Assembly (NCBI GenBank): GCA_012512855.1
Contig: JAAZDK010000057.1
Location: 1-40,339, forward strand
DNA from: Clostridiales bacterium
GTDB taxonomy: Bacteria; Bacillota; Clostridia; Lachnospirales; Lachnospiraceae
Direction: 5' to 3'
Length of the DNA stretch: 40,339 nt
Shown: piece by piece, positions 23,991-33,030 of the stretch
Numbering within the stretch: the first letter of the stretch is position 1
Layout of the letters: each line of letters starts with the position of its first letter
Notes under the pieces: model-generated
The model's database searches: none
Told to the model about the DNA's origin: nothing
The model's input: the letters and a program-made list of their open reading frames with translations, nothing else
Position numbers and translations under genes: made by a program

Positions 23991-24917
23991 ATGTCACTTG
24001 CATATGCATCCTTTAATCAAATATTGATAATGTTTTTCATCATTGTTATTGGAGCCGTATGCTTCAGGCTGAAGCTGATAGATGCAGAAAGCAACAAAAG
24101 GCTGGCCGATCTGGTGCTGATGCTGGTAAATCCTTTTGTTATATTTATTTCTTATCAAAGAGAATTTGAGGCTGAGCTGGCCAGGGGCCTTTTAATTTCG
24201 CTGCTGCTTGCCCTGATAACACATGTATTTGCTATAATACTCGCCAGCTTGATAATAAGAAATAAGAAGAATCCGCAAAAGGCGGTACTTGAGAGGTTTG
24301 CAACTGCTTACTCCAATTGCGGCTTTATTGGAATTCCTCTTGTAAATGGCATATTCGGCAGCGAGGGTGTATTTTATCTGACAGCATATATGACTATTTT
24401 CAATCTGTCTGTATGGACCCATGGGGCTATAACAGTATCAGGAAAAAGAGATTTTCGGTCTGTTGTAAAAGCCCTCTTGTCTCCAAGTGTCATAGCCACA
24501 GTATCCGGCTTTATATTTTTCATCCTTAGAATAATACTGCCCAAGCCGTTGCATGATGCAATCAATTATATCGGTGAAATGAATACTCCGATGGCAATGA
24601 TGGTGGCTGGAGCTACGATTGCCCAGACAGATATAAAAAAGCTGCTAACCAGGTGGCGCATATATTATGTAGCCTTTTTAAAGCTATTTTTGGTGCCTGT
24701 GTCGATCCTGTCAGTATTCAGCCTCTTTGATATACCCAGAATTGTCCTGCTTACGATTGTACTGGCTGCAGCCTGTCCGACTGCTGCAACCATTAACCTT
24801 TTTGCCCTGAGGTTTGACAAGGATTACAGATATGCTTCGGAAATGTTTGCAGTGACTACGATCCTGTGCTCTTTGACAATTCCACTGGTAATGCTTATTT
24901 CCAATTTTATCCTCTGA
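23991..24917 (+). CDS. AEC (auxin efflux carrier) family transporter
   Basis: A 308-residue membrane protein with about ten helices in two repeats. I start it at ATG 23991, directly before the first helix (FNQILIMFFIIVIGAVCFRL); an upstream frame start at 23910 adds a charged tail not seen in the family. The conserved LADLVLMLVNPFVIFISYQ, ATAYSNCGFIGIPLV (the Asn/Gly/Pro-rich crossover motif of helix 4), NTPMAMMVAGATIAQ and LAAACPTAATINLFA (second crossover) segments are all present. Bacterial members export organic acids such as malate or malonate, but the substrate here is not predictable. It has its own promoter and stands alone between two unrelated genes. Confidence 0.93.
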   Translation: MSLAYASFNQILIMFFIIVIGAVCFRLKLIDAESNKRLADLVLMLVNPFVIFISYQREFEAELARGLLISLLLALITHVFAIILASLIIRNKKNPQKAVLERFATAYSNCGFIGIPLVNGIFGSEGVFYLTAYMTIFNLSVWTHGAITVSGKRDFRSVVKALLSPSVIATVSGFIFFILRIILPKPLHDAINYIGEMNTPMAMMVAGATIAQTDIKKLLTRWRIYYVAFLKLFLVPVSILSVFSLFDIPRIVLLTIVLAAACPTAATINLFALRFDKDYRYASEMFAVTTILCSLTIPLVMLISNFIL

Positions 24918-24975
24918 TAACTGAATTTACATGTCGAAATTTAGGTCAAACTATATCGGCTTTTAGCGGTTTAGC

Positions 24976-25005
24976 TTGCATTAACAGGTATATTCATAGT
25001 ACAAT
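24976..25005 (+). promoter_or_regulatory. Candidate promoter of the degV gene
   Basis: TTGCAT (24976-24981) and TACAAT (25000-25005) are separated by 18 bases. The start codon at 25062 follows after 56 bases. Confidence 0.5.
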
Positions 25006-25061
25006 ATTATTATATTTTTAATAAAGATGTATAACTGGTCAATTACAGCATGGAGGTTATT

Positions 25062-25934
25062 ATGGGAGATTATATTTTGGTAAGTGATGCGACGCTTGAT
25101 TTGCCTGCAGAGGTGATCGAAGAAAATGATATACATGTTATTCCGATGGGCTTAATCGTTGACGAAGTGGAATACATGCATTATCCTGATGAACGAAATT
25201 TGTCAGTCAGCGAATTTTACAGCAAGCTGAAAAATGGTTCGGTATCCCATACATCTCAGATTACACCGGCTGCATTTCATGAATATTTCAGTGAGATTTT
25301 AAAAGAGGGCAAGGATATATTATACATAGCTTTTTCTTCCGGACTAAGCGGAACATATAATACCTCACAGCTGGTTATCAGCGAGCTGGCTGAAGAGTAT
25401 CCCGACAGAAAGATTATAAGTATAGATTCATTATGTGCATCAATAGGTGAAGGGCTTCTTGTATATCTGGCCGCCCAGCAGAAGAAAAAGGGCTTGTCAA
25501 TTGAGGAACTGAGAGACTGGGTGGAGTCAAACAAGAAAAAGGTGCGCCACTGGTTTACTGTGAAGGATTTATATTATTTGAAGCGTGGCGGAAGAATATC
25601 TTCTGTAGAAGCATTTATGGGAACAGCCTTAAAAATCAGACCTGTACTGAGCACCGACGATTACGGTAAACTGGTTGTAAAATCAAAGATCAGGGGCTCA
25701 AAGGCTGAGCTGGAGCTTTTGGTGGGCAAGCTGGAAAACGAAGGTATAGATACAAAAAATCAGACAATAATAGTAGGCCATGGGGATAATATTGAGCAGG
25801 CCAGGGAACTGGAAGCAATTATACGAGAAAAAGATCTTGTTAAGGATATAATTATTGCAAATATAGGTCCTATCATCGGCACACATACAGGTCCGGGCAT
25901 GCTGGCTCTGACCTTTGTGGGAAATGAGGCATAG
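25062..25934 (+). CDS. DegV family fatty-acid-binding protein
   Basis: A 290-residue cytoplasmic protein. DegV (FakB-like) proteins bind a fatty acid and present it to FakA, a kinase that makes acyl-phosphate for membrane lipids; some have other roles. The two lipid-contact motifs are clear: NGSVSHTSQITPAAF (the S/T-TSQ motif at about 61-75) and the AFSSGLSGTYNTS loop (Ser-Ser-Gly-Leu-Ser-Gly). The second domain holds YYLKRGGRISSVEAFMGT and the C-terminal GPIIGTHTGPGMLAL, where the His contacts the carboxylate. I start it at ATG 25062, 5 bases after GGAGG; an in-frame ATG at 25050 overlaps that site. No fakA is nearby. Confidence 0.93.
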   Translation: MGDYILVSDATLDLPAEVIEENDIHVIPMGLIVDEVEYMHYPDERNLSVSEFYSKLKNGSVSHTSQITPAAFHEYFSEILKEGKDILYIAFSSGLSGTYNTSQLVISELAEEYPDRKIISIDSLCASIGEGLLVYLAAQQKKKGLSIEELRDWVESNKKKVRHWFTVKDLYYLKRGGRISSVEAFMGTALKIRPVLSTDDYGKLVVKSKIRGSKAELELLVGKLENEGIDTKNQTIIVGHGDNIEQARELEAIIREKDLVKDIIIANIGPIIGTHTGPGMLALTFVGNEA

Positions 25935-25977
25935 CTGATAAAGACATTTATTAAGGCTTTGAGGGAAGGCATGATTT

Positions 25978-26733
25978 ATGAAGAACGAAGGAAATATAAA
26001 CAGCATAGGCAACCAGCAGATTAAGCCTTATAAAAAGGATGCTGACTATTCCTATACTCTGGGAGCCTTTCCTACCTTCGAGCTTATTAATGCAAAGCCT
26101 GAAATAGTAAGAAAGGTCATAGTCCATTCCAGCTTTACCGAACAGGAGAAGCTGCGAAGCATATGCAGTAGAAGCAATATCGGTATAGAGCTTAATGATA
26201 AGCTTATCAATAGGCTCAGCGATAAGGAAAATTGCTATGTGGCGGGGGTATTTGACAAGTATCAATGCAAACTGGAGGCGGATAAGCCCCATATAGTACT
26301 TGTTAATCCCAGTAATATGGGCAATCTGGGGACAATTATCAGAACGGCTGTAGGATTTGCTATATATAATCTGGCAATAATACGGCCCTGTGCGGATATC
26401 TTCAATCCCAAAACTGTGCGCTCCTCGATGGGGGCCTTGTTCAGATTAAATTTTGCCCACTATGACAGCTTTGACAGCTACCGGCAGGAATTTGGCAGGC
26501 ATGAGATTTATACCTTCATGCTGAACGGCGAGAAAACCCTTACCCTTGATAATTGTCCGAAGGCAAAGCTGTATTCTCTTGTATTTGGCAATGAGGCAAG
26601 CGGACTTGATGATTCCTTCCTGAGGGTTGGCACAAGCATTATGATACCGCAGTCGCCCTATGTGGATTCCCTGAATCTGACCATTGCGGTTGGTATTGGA
26701 GCATACGTCTTCAGCAATCAGAACAGACAATAA
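25978..26733 (+). CDS. TrmH/SpoU-family RNA 2'-O-methyltransferase
   Basis: A 251-residue SPOUT methyltransferase. The C-terminal catalytic half (from about residue 105) carries all three SpoU motifs: HIVLVNPSNMGNLGTIIRTA (motif 1, catalytic Asn and Arg), LVFGNEASGLDD (motif 2) and IPQSPYVDSLNLTIAVGIGAY (motif 3, position about 222-242). The N-terminal part of about 100 residues (TFELINAKPEIVRKVIVHSS) is a substrate-binding domain like that of other TrmH relatives. It probably methylates ribose in tRNA or rRNA; the site is not predictable. An AGGGAAGG site precedes ATG 25978 at a long spacing of about 9-10 bases. The gene follows degV by 43 bases and may share its transcript. Confidence 0.92.
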   Translation: MKNEGNINSIGNQQIKPYKKDADYSYTLGAFPTFELINAKPEIVRKVIVHSSFTEQEKLRSICSRSNIGIELNDKLINRLSDKENCYVAGVFDKYQCKLEADKPHIVLVNPSNMGNLGTIIRTAVGFAIYNLAIIRPCADIFNPKTVRSSMGALFRLNFAHYDSFDSYRQEFGRHEIYTFMLNGEKTLTLDNCPKAKLYSLVFGNEASGLDDSFLRVGTSIMIPQSPYVDSLNLTIAVGIGAYVFSNQNRQ

Positions 26734-26804
26734 ACCACCCTTTGGTATAAAAAACGAGCATATGGAGATTAATAGAACATATAAGGAAGCTAATCGGAGG
26801 ATAT

Positions 26805-27692
26805 ATGTTCAAGTTAATTTCTGTATGCTTTCTGGAAATGCTCTGGTGCCTGTCGGATCTGATTATCAAGCCCAGAGTGATACCCTATGAAAAGGGCTTC
26901 AGGAGGGAGACTCTTTGCAAGTCCTTTGACCTGGATTATTATAAAAGGCTGCCTAAAAAGGTATTTACCATACAGTCGGATTTTGGATATGAGCTTTCCT
27001 GCGAGCTGGTTGAGGCTGTTGATAACAGGGATAAAAAGCTGGCGATTCTGTGCCATGGTCTGGGATGCGCCAAATATACCTCGATAAAATACATGGAGCT
27101 TTTTTATAAGCTTGGCTTTACAGTCCTGATGTATGATCACAGAAACCACGGTCTTAGCGGCAGGGCTCATACCTCGATGGGATATTATGAAAAATATGAT
27201 TTAAAAAAGGTGGTTGACTGGTGTATCAACAGCTATGGTGAGGATATAAAGCTGGTAACCCATGGTGAATCAATGGGAGGAAGCACAGTACTTTTGCACC
27301 TTGCTATTGATGACAGGGTAAAATGTGCCATTGCAGACTGCGCATATTCGGATCTGCAGCAGCTGATCAGGCATCAGCTTAAGCAGTTTTATCATTTGCC
27401 CTGCTTCTGCATTCCTGTAGTCAGCTTTTTGACTTACCTTCGGGCAGGCTTCTGGTATAAGGAGGTTTCACCCATTAAGGTTATAGCTGATGTGGAAACG
27501 CCTGTGCTTTTCATTCACGGCAAAATAGACAACTTTGTTCCTTCATATATGTCCAGGGATATGTATGAACACAAGAAAAAAAACAAGGCCATCTTTCTGG
27601 TGGCAAAGGCCAGGCATGCACAAAGCTATTGCCGCAATAAGGAAGAGTATAAAAGAAGAGTAGAGCATTTTCTGAACAGATACATGAAATAA
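26805..27692 (+). CDS. Alpha/beta hydrolase
   Basis: A 295-residue serine hydrolase of the prolyl-oligopeptidase-like/dienelactone-hydrolase-like type. The oxyanion region AILCHGLGC is followed by MYDHRNHGLSG, the nucleophile elbow GESMGG with Ser156, Asp242 in FIHGKIDNFVP and His271 in KARHAQSY. The catalytic triad is therefore complete. A hydrophobic N-terminal segment (residues 4-20) may anchor it at the membrane or belong to a cap. Substrate is unknown; relatives are esterases or acyl hydrolases. GGAGG lies just upstream of ATG 26805. It follows the TrmH-type gene by 71 bases and is closed by a strong terminator that begins in the stop codon region. Confidence 0.92.
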   Translation: MFKLISVCFLEMLWCLSDLIIKPRVIPYEKGFRRETLCKSFDLDYYKRLPKKVFTIQSDFGYELSCELVEAVDNRDKKLAILCHGLGCAKYTSIKYMELFYKLGFTVLMYDHRNHGLSGRAHTSMGYYEKYDLKKVVDWCINSYGEDIKLVTHGESMGGSTVLLHLAIDDRVKCAIADCAYSDLQQLIRHQLKQFYHLPCFCIPVVSFLTYLRAGFWYKEVSPIKVIADVETPVLFIHGKIDNFVPSYMSRDMYEHKKKNKAIFLVAKARHAQSYCRNKEEYKRRVEHFLNRYMK

Positions 27693-27734
27693 CCTCACTA
27701 ATAGCTCATATGAGCTGTCAGTGAGGTTTTTTGC
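27691..27734 (+). terminator. Rho-independent terminator after the alpha/beta hydrolase gene
   Basis: AACCTCACT (27691-27699) pairs with AGTGAGGTT (27720-27728), with an inner AGCTCATATGAGCT dyad at about 27703-27716, followed by TTTTTT. The left arm overlaps the last two bases of the stop codon. It may also act on the convergent argG. Confidence 0.9.
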
Positions 27735-27760
27735 AATTTGCCCTATGAAATTCTCCGGGC

Positions 27761-28978
27761 TTATTCTTCATCCTGGTTAAGTGAAGCCATTTTCATGGCA
27801 CGTACCTTTAAGGATAAGCCAAACAGGTTGATGAAGCCCTCGGCATCACGATGATTGTACAAATCGCCGGTTGTAAAGGAGGCGATGGATTCGTTATACA
27901 ATGAGTACGGTGAGCTTGTGCCCTGCTTTATAATATTTCCCTTATAAAGCATCAGCTTAACCTCGCCGGTAACATACTGCTGGGTCGATTCGATAAATGC
28001 CTGATATGCCTCCCTAAGTGGTGTGAACCATTTACCCTCGTACACCAGGTTGGCAAATCTGTTTCCGATTTCTTTTTTGGCGGACAGGGTGTCACGATCA
28101 AGAATCAATTCCTCCAGCTGCATATGGGCTTCCATCAGGATAGTACCGCCAGGGGTCTCATATACGCCGCGGGATTTCATACCTACCACACGGTTTTCTA
28201 CTATATCAACAATGCCTATTCCATGCTTACCGCCAAGAATATTCAATTGCTCAATGATAGCTCTTGCAGACATCTTCTTGCCGTTTAGAGCGGTTGGCAC
28301 ACCCTTTTCAAATGATATGCTTATGCTTTCACCCTCATCGGGAGCCTTCTGCGGGCTTACTCCAAGCACCAGCAGGTGGTCATAGTTAGGAGCATTTGCC
28401 GGGTCCTCCAGCTCAAGACCTTCATGGCTTATATGCCATATGTTGCGGTCACGGGAATAGCTGTTGTCTGCGGAGAAGGGAAGATCAATTCCATGCTTTT
28501 TGCAATACTCTATTTCCTCTTCACGGGAGGACAGATCCCAGATTCTCCAGGGAGCAATAATCTTCAGATCCGGTGCCAGAGCCTTGATGGTCAGCTCAAA
28601 ACGCACCTGATCGTTACCCTTGCCTGTAGCTCCATGGCAGATGGCGCTGGCTCCTTCAAGCCTTGCTATTTCAACAAGCTTTTTGGCAATAACGGGTCTT
28701 GCCATACTGGTTCCCAGCAAATATTTATTTTCATATACTGCATTAGCCTTAACGCAAGGCATTACATATTCATTTACAAACTCATCCACCAGATCCTCGA
28801 TGTAAAGCTTGCTGGCTCCTGCCAGTTTAGCTCTTTCCTCCAATCCGTCCAGTTCGTTTCCCTGGCCAACATCAATACATACACATATTACCTCATAATC
28901 ATAATTTTCCTTAAGCCAGGGTATGATAGCAGTTGTGTCAAGACCGCCTGAATAGGCAAGTATAACCTTTTCCTTCAT
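27761..28978 (-). CDS. argG: Argininosuccinate synthase
   Basis: A 405-residue cytoplasmic enzyme that joins citrulline and aspartate with ATP hydrolysis to AMP, the penultimate step of arginine synthesis. The N-terminal [15 protein letters not shown] has the PP-motif P-loop (SGGLDT), followed by [11 protein letters not shown]. The family hallmarks [15 protein letters not shown] and [17 protein letters not shown], and later [15 protein letters not shown], are all intact. A strong AAGGAGG site precedes the ATG. It stands on the opposite strand from argJBD and is separated from them by maf and a GNAT gene. argH, argF and argC are not in the window. A promoter lies upstream at 29082-29110. Confidence 0.97.
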   Translation of the reverse strand: MKEKVILAYSGGLDTTAIIPWLKENYDYEVICVCIDVGQGNELDGLEERAKLAGASKLYIEDLVDEFVNEYVMPCVKANAVYENKYLLGTSMARPVIAKKLVEIARLEGASAICHGATGKGNDQVRFELTIKALAPDLKIIAPWRIWDLSSREEEIEYCKKHGIDLPFSADNSYSRDRNIWHISHEGLELEDPANAPNYDHLLVLGVSPQKAPDEGESISISFEKGVPTALNGKKMSARAIIEQLNILGGKHGIGIVDIVENRVVGMKSRGVYETPGGTILMEAHMQLEELILDRDTLSAKKEIGNRFANLVYEGKWFTPLREAYQAFIESTQQYVTGEVKLMLYKGNIIKQGTSSPYSLYNESIASFTTGDLYNHRDAEGFINLFGLSLKVRAMKMASLNQDEE

Positions 28979-29420
28979 AATTCAACCTCCTTATAATGTT
29001 CCAAAACAGTTAAATATGTACGACCCCATAACCTATATGAAAATGCATATGCGGGTATACTAATTTGTAATTATATGATTAAATATACAACATTTTTTAT
29101 TTTTATGCAAGAAAAATTTCTCGGAAAATCAGTAAAGTTATTTACAAGAATATATTATTTACTATAATTTATTATAATTGATTACGGTCAGGACAGGCAA
29201 ACAAAAATTTCATTCCGCATATGCCTGTTTTAGCTTGCTTATGAGTGTATGACTTTATAAGCTGGTTTTAGCCTGGACTGCTTTTAATAATTATATTTAT
29301 GATTCAAAATACCAATTATAGTGAACTTTAAACTAAATACAATGACATAGGATAAAGCCTCTATTATGATTATAGAATTCCTGTTATTATAAATTATTAT
29401 CACAGAAAGGAAATTAAGCT
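28979..29420. other. Intergenic region between argG and maf (442 bp)
   Basis: It is the divergent upstream region of argG (minus) and maf (plus). It holds the argG promoter and an A/T-rich element, TTGCATAAAAATAAAAAATG read on the minus strand, that resembles half of an ArgR/AhrC box. The rest is AT-rich without gene or strong hairpin. Confidence 0.6.
29082..29110 (-). promoter_or_regulatory. Candidate promoter of argG
   Basis: Read on the minus strand, TTGCAT (complement of 29105-29110) and TATATT (complement of 29082-29087) are separated by 17 bases. The leader to the start codon is about 97 bases. The A-rich spacer resembles an arginine-regulator half-site. Confidence 0.5.
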
Positions 29421-30080
29421 ATGACTAACTACCATATAATTCTGGCAAGTGCTTCTCCAAGAAGGAAGGAAATAATGGAGCAGATGGGTATACCTTATCA
29501 GGTGATAGTAGCCGATGTGGAGGAAACGGTATCGGAAACAGAGCCTTCAAGGATGGTCCAGGCCCTGGCCTCCCTTAAGACGGAAGCGGTATTGTCCAAA
29601 TATATGATGCATAATGGGAGCTATGGGGGCAATAAGGATAATAAAGGTAACAAAGCTGATAATGTTAATGCAGGGCAGGAGAATTTTATTATAATAGGTG
29701 CCGATACTATGGTCTTTTATGATGGACATGCCCTCGGCAAGCCCAGAGATGAGGCGGATGCCTTCAGGATGCTTAGGATGCTGTCAGGAAACAGTCATGA
29801 GGTGATCAGTGGAGTAAGTATAATTATAAATGATAGCAGGCAACAAAGATTGTCCTTTGCTGTGTCCACCAAGGTGATGATGCAGAATTTGACGGATGAG
29901 CAAATTAAAGATTATATTGCAACAGGAGAGCCTGTGGATAAGGCGGGAGCCTATGCAATACAAGGAAAATTCGGTCTATATATCAGGGAAATAAGAGGGG
30001 ATTATTATAATGTTGTAGGCTTTCCGATATCCAGGATTTATGAGGTTCTGCTTGATTTGGGAATAGACTTGAAGAAGTAA
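29421..30080 (+). CDS. maf: Maf family nucleoside-triphosphate pyrophosphatase
   Basis: A 219-residue house-cleaning enzyme that hydrolyses non-canonical or excess nucleotides (dTTP/UTP type in YhdE-like members) to monophosphate. It begins IILASASPRRKEIM (the SxSxRR phosphate-binding motif at 10-15), with DVEE, IGADTMVFY (catalytic Asp), LGKPRDEADAFRMLRMLSG and the C-terminal DKAGAYAIQGKF and VVGFP segments. It is about 20-25 residues longer than usual because of a Gly/Asn/Lys-rich insert at about 64-88 (NGSYGGNKDNKGNKADNVN), just before the catalytic strand. The insert is probably a surface loop. It lies alone with an AAAGG-type site and follows a 442-bp gap. Confidence 0.94.
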   Translation: MTNYHIILASASPRRKEIMEQMGIPYQVIVADVEETVSETEPSRMVQALASLKTEAVLSKYMMHNGSYGGNKDNKGNKADNVNAGQENFIIIGADTMVFYDGHALGKPRDEADAFRMLRMLSGNSHEVISGVSIIINDSRQQRLSFAVSTKVMMQNLTDEQIKDYIATGEPVDKAGAYAIQGKFGLYIREIRGDYYNVVGFPISRIYEVLLDLGIDLKK

Positions 30081-30231
30081 AATTAAAAGGAAGTAAAAAC
30101 CCGGGCAGCGAAATATTATGAAAATCACAAATAAAATATAAAGAGGGTATTGCATAAAATTTAATCCAGATGTATAATTATAAACACTTAAACATTTCAT
30201 TCCTTTTTCGGAATGGCTCGGGGGTGATATT

Positions 30232-30654
30232 ATTATAATTCGGTTCTTTGAAATGAGCGATTATGAAAGTGTGTATCAGCTTTGGCAAAATACTTCCGGT
30301 GTGGGATTAAGAAGCATTGATGATTCCAGGGAGGGAATAGAAAGATTTGTGCGAAGGAATCCACGCACAAATTTTGTTGCCGAAGAGGACGGCCGGATTA
30401 TTGGTGCTGTTTTGAGCGGACATGACGGCCGAAGAGGAAATATATATCATTTGTGTGTGGACGGCAGCCACCGACGAAGAGGAATCGGCAGGCAGCTGGT
30501 GGATAAGGTAATAGAGGCTATGAAGGATGAAAAGATCACGGCCTTATCCCTGGTTTGCTTTACAGATAATGAAACCGGCAATAATTTCTGGAGCAAGCTC
30601 GGCTGGATTAAGAGACCGGATTTGATTAGCTATAGACTTTATTTAAATGAATAA
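30232..30654 (+). CDS. GNAT acetyltransferase with probable ATT start codon
   Basis: The core begins with ATG 30253 (MSDYESVYQLW), but that ATG has no ribosome binding site. Seven codons upstream, ATT 30232 gives a natural GNAT N-terminus (M-I-I-R-F-F-E-M-S-D-Y). It is exactly 7 bases after GGGGG of a full GGGGGTGAT site (30220-30228). No ATG, GTG or TTG lies in frame between the stop at 30181 and 30253. The protein is then 140 residues. The acetyl-CoA loop is VDGSHRRRGIGRQLVDKV (Arg-Arg-Arg-Gly-Ile-Gly), preceded by NIYHLC. The target is unknown. The next gene is argJ, 95 bases downstream, so it might acetylate an amino acid, but there is no proof. Confidence 0.8.
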   Translation: MIIRFFEMSDYESVYQLWQNTSGVGLRSIDDSREGIERFVRRNPRTNFVAEEDGRIIGAVLSGHDGRRGNIYHLCVDGSHRRRGIGRQLVDKVIEAMKDEKITALSLVCFTDNETGNNFWSKLGWIKRPDLISYRLYLNE

Positions 30655-30749
30655 ATATAAATTGGATTGAAATATTGATACGGTATATCAGGGTATATAA
30701 GTTTTTTGATTCTGAATGTATTTGGCTAATAAAGAAAGGATGGACCATT

Positions 30750-31970
30750 ATGAATATTATTAAAGGTGGAGTTACCGCAGCAAAGGGCTTTTATGCGGCA
30801 GGAGTGTATGCTGGAATTAAAAAGAAAAGAAAGGATATGGCACTGGTTTATTCCGGTGTGCCTGCCAAAGGAGCAGGCACCTTTACCACCAATGTGGTTA
30901 AGGCGGCTCCTGTAAAATGGGATATTAAGCTAACAAAGGAAAGTGAACATATACAGGCAGTTGTTTTAAACAGCGGGGTAGCCAATGCCTGCACCGGCAG
31001 CCAGGGAGAGTTAAATAATCGGCAGATGGCTGAGGCAGTAGCCCAGGCTTTGAATATTCCGGTTACTTCAGTATATACGGCGTCAACCGGAGTTATCGGC
31101 AAGCAGCTGCCGATGGATGTTATTAAAAATGGCGTCAAGCTTCTTGCCCAGTCCCTGTCGGATGATATTGAGGCCGGCACACTTGCAGCAGAAGCAATTA
31201 TGACTACCGATACATATGCCAAGGAATGTGCAGTCAGCTTCACAGTCGGAGGCAAGGAGGTTGTACTTGGAGGAATGGCCAAGGGCTCGGGAATGATTCA
31301 TCCCAATATGGCAACCATGCTGGGGGTTATAACAACTGATCTGGCAATCAGTAAGGAGCTGCTGCAGGAGGCCTTAAGCGCAGATGTCAAGAAAAGCTTT
31401 AATATGATATCAGTAGATCGGGATACCTCAACCAACGATTCACTGCTGATACTGGCCAACGGCCTTGCAGGCAATGAGGAGATTAAGGAGAAGAATGAGG
31501 ATTATGATAAATTCTGTGAAGCCTTAAATTATGTTACCACCCAGCTGGCAAAAATGCTGGCTGCCGACGGTGAGGGAGCAACAAAGCTGCTGGAGGCTAC
31601 TATTGTTGGCGCTAAAACTGAGGAGGAAGCAGCCATTCTTGCCAAGTCCATTATAAGCTCAAATCTTGTCAAGTCGGCTGTGTACGGCAGCGATGCCAAC
31701 TGGGGCCGTATCCTGTGCGCTATGGGCTACTCGGGTGCAGACTTTGATCCGGATAAGGTGGATCTGTATATTGAAAGCAGTGAGGGAAAGCTTAAGCTGG
31801 TGGAAAACGGTGTGGCCTGTGACTACTCGGAGGAATTTGCCACAAAAATACTTTCCGCAAAGGAAGTCAAGGCTATTGCCGATTTAAAGGCAGGCAACGC
31901 GACAGCCACCGCCTGGGGCTGCGATTTAACCTATGATTATGTAAAGATTAATGCCGATTACAGGTCATAA
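30750..31970 (+). CDS. argJ: Bifunctional glutamate N-acetyltransferase / amino-acid acetyltransferase
   Basis: A 406-residue enzyme that moves the acetyl group from N-acetylornithine to glutamate, closing the acetyl cycle of arginine synthesis, and in bifunctional forms also makes N-acetylglutamate from acetyl-CoA. The precursor cleaves itself between Ala and Thr in the motif GSGMIHPNMATMLGVITTD, with Thr189 as the new N-terminal nucleophile. The LNSGVANACTG and STGVIGKQLP segments of the oxyanion hole, and DTSTNDS and YGSDANWGRI near the C-terminus, are intact. I start it at ATG 30750 behind AGAAAGGA; an open frame to 30675 adds unrelated residues. It opens the argJ-argB-argD run. Confidence 0.96.
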   Translation: MNIIKGGVTAAKGFYAAGVYAGIKKKRKDMALVYSGVPAKGAGTFTTNVVKAAPVKWDIKLTKESEHIQAVVLNSGVANACTGSQGELNNRQMAEAVAQALNIPVTSVYTASTGVIGKQLPMDVIKNGVKLLAQSLSDDIEAGTLAAEAIMTTDTYAKECAVSFTVGGKEVVLGGMAKGSGMIHPNMATMLGVITTDLAISKELLQEALSADVKKSFNMISVDRDTSTNDSLLILANGLAGNEEIKEKNEDYDKFCEALNYVTTQLAKMLAADGEGATKLLEATIVGAKTEEEAAILAKSIISSNLVKSAVYGSDANWGRILCAMGYSGADFDPDKVDLYIESSEGKLKLVENGVACDYSEEFATKILSAKEVKAIADLKAGNATATAWGCDLTYDYVKINADYRS

Positions 31971-32005
31971 ACAGACAAATACTAAACTGAAAGGAAATTA
32001 GTATC

Positions 32006-32899
32006 ATGATGCAGATGGAGCAGTTGTTGTTCAAGGCACATACTTTGATTGAGGCATTGCCATATATTCAGAGGTTTAACAACAAAAAGGTTGTGGTAAA
32101 GTACGGCGGAAGCGCCATGCTGGATGATAATCTCCAGAACAATGTGATTAAGGATGTTGCCCTCTTAAAGCTGATAGGACTGAAGCCGATCATTGTACAT
32201 GGGGGCGGCAAGGAAATAACAAAATGGCTCAGCCTTATGGGGCATGAATCCAGATTTGTCGAAGGATTGCGTGTTACCGATGCCCAGACCATGGAGGTGG
32301 CTGAAATGGTGCTGGGAAGAGTCAACAAGTATCTGGTTCAGCTGGTGGAAAAGCTGGGAGTCAAGGCGGTCGGTATTAGCGGCAAGGATGGCAGCACCCT
32401 CAAGGTTGAAAAGAGACTGGTCAACGGTCAGGATATTGGCTTTGTTGGGAATATAAAGCATGTTAATACGGATTTGATTGATACACTTCTGGACAACGAT
32501 TTCGTCCCTGTCATAGCCCCTATAGGAATTGACGATGAATATCTGAATTACAATATTAATGCCGATGATGCGGCATGCGCCATAGCTACCGCCATGAAGG
32601 CTGAAAAGCTGGTATTTTTGACAGATATTGAAGGGGTATATGCCGATCCCAACGATAAAAGCAGCCTGATTTCGGTGCTGACGCTTAAAAAGGCTGATGA
32701 GCTTCTGGCCAGCGGCTTTATAGGAGGAGGAATGCTGCCTAAGCTGAAAAACTGTGTTGATGCGGTCAGAAACGGTGTATCAAGGGTACATATTCTGGAC
32801 GGCAGAATCCCCCACTGTCTGCTGCTGGAGTTCTTCACCAATAAAGGAATAGGAACGGCAATAGTAGATGAAAACAGTATCTATGATAATGAACTGTAA
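32006..32899 (+). CDS. argB: Acetylglutamate kinase
   Basis: A 297-residue amino-acid kinase that phosphorylates N-acetylglutamate. The N-terminal helix ([21 protein letters not shown]) before the core is the extension found in arginine-inhibited hexameric enzymes, so feedback control by arginine is likely. The phosphate loop KYGGSAM and [13 protein letters not shown], the substrate segment [31 protein letters not shown] and the nucleotide site [11 protein letters not shown] are all intact, as is GGGMLPKL. There are two in-frame ATGs at 32006 and 32009 behind AAAGGAAA. It is 35 bases after argJ and 131 before argD, so co-transcription is probable. Confidence 0.97.
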   Translation: MMQMEQLLFKAHTLIEALPYIQRFNNKKVVVKYGGSAMLDDNLQNNVIKDVALLKLIGLKPIIVHGGGKEITKWLSLMGHESRFVEGLRVTDAQTMEVAEMVLGRVNKYLVQLVEKLGVKAVGISGKDGSTLKVEKRLVNGQDIGFVGNIKHVNTDLIDTLLDNDFVPVIAPIGIDDEYLNYNINADDAACAIATAMKAEKLVFLTDIEGVYADPNDKSSLISVLTLKKADELLASGFIGGGMLPKLKNCVDAVRNGVSRVHILDGRIPHCLLLEFFTNKGIGTAIVDENSIYDNEL

Positions 32900-33030
32900 G
32901 CAGAATATGGATTAATTATAAACAGAATACAAATATTGAACTGTTTGCGGAACATGAATAATGAACTGTTTGGTTAATATAAGGAAGGAGGAAAGTGCCT
33001 TTATAAATATATAATAAAGGCATATGCAGG

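Noticed and set aside
28376-28951. 191-codon plus-strand frame across argG
   Set aside because: It is antisense to a highly conserved enzyme and has no supported start or motif.
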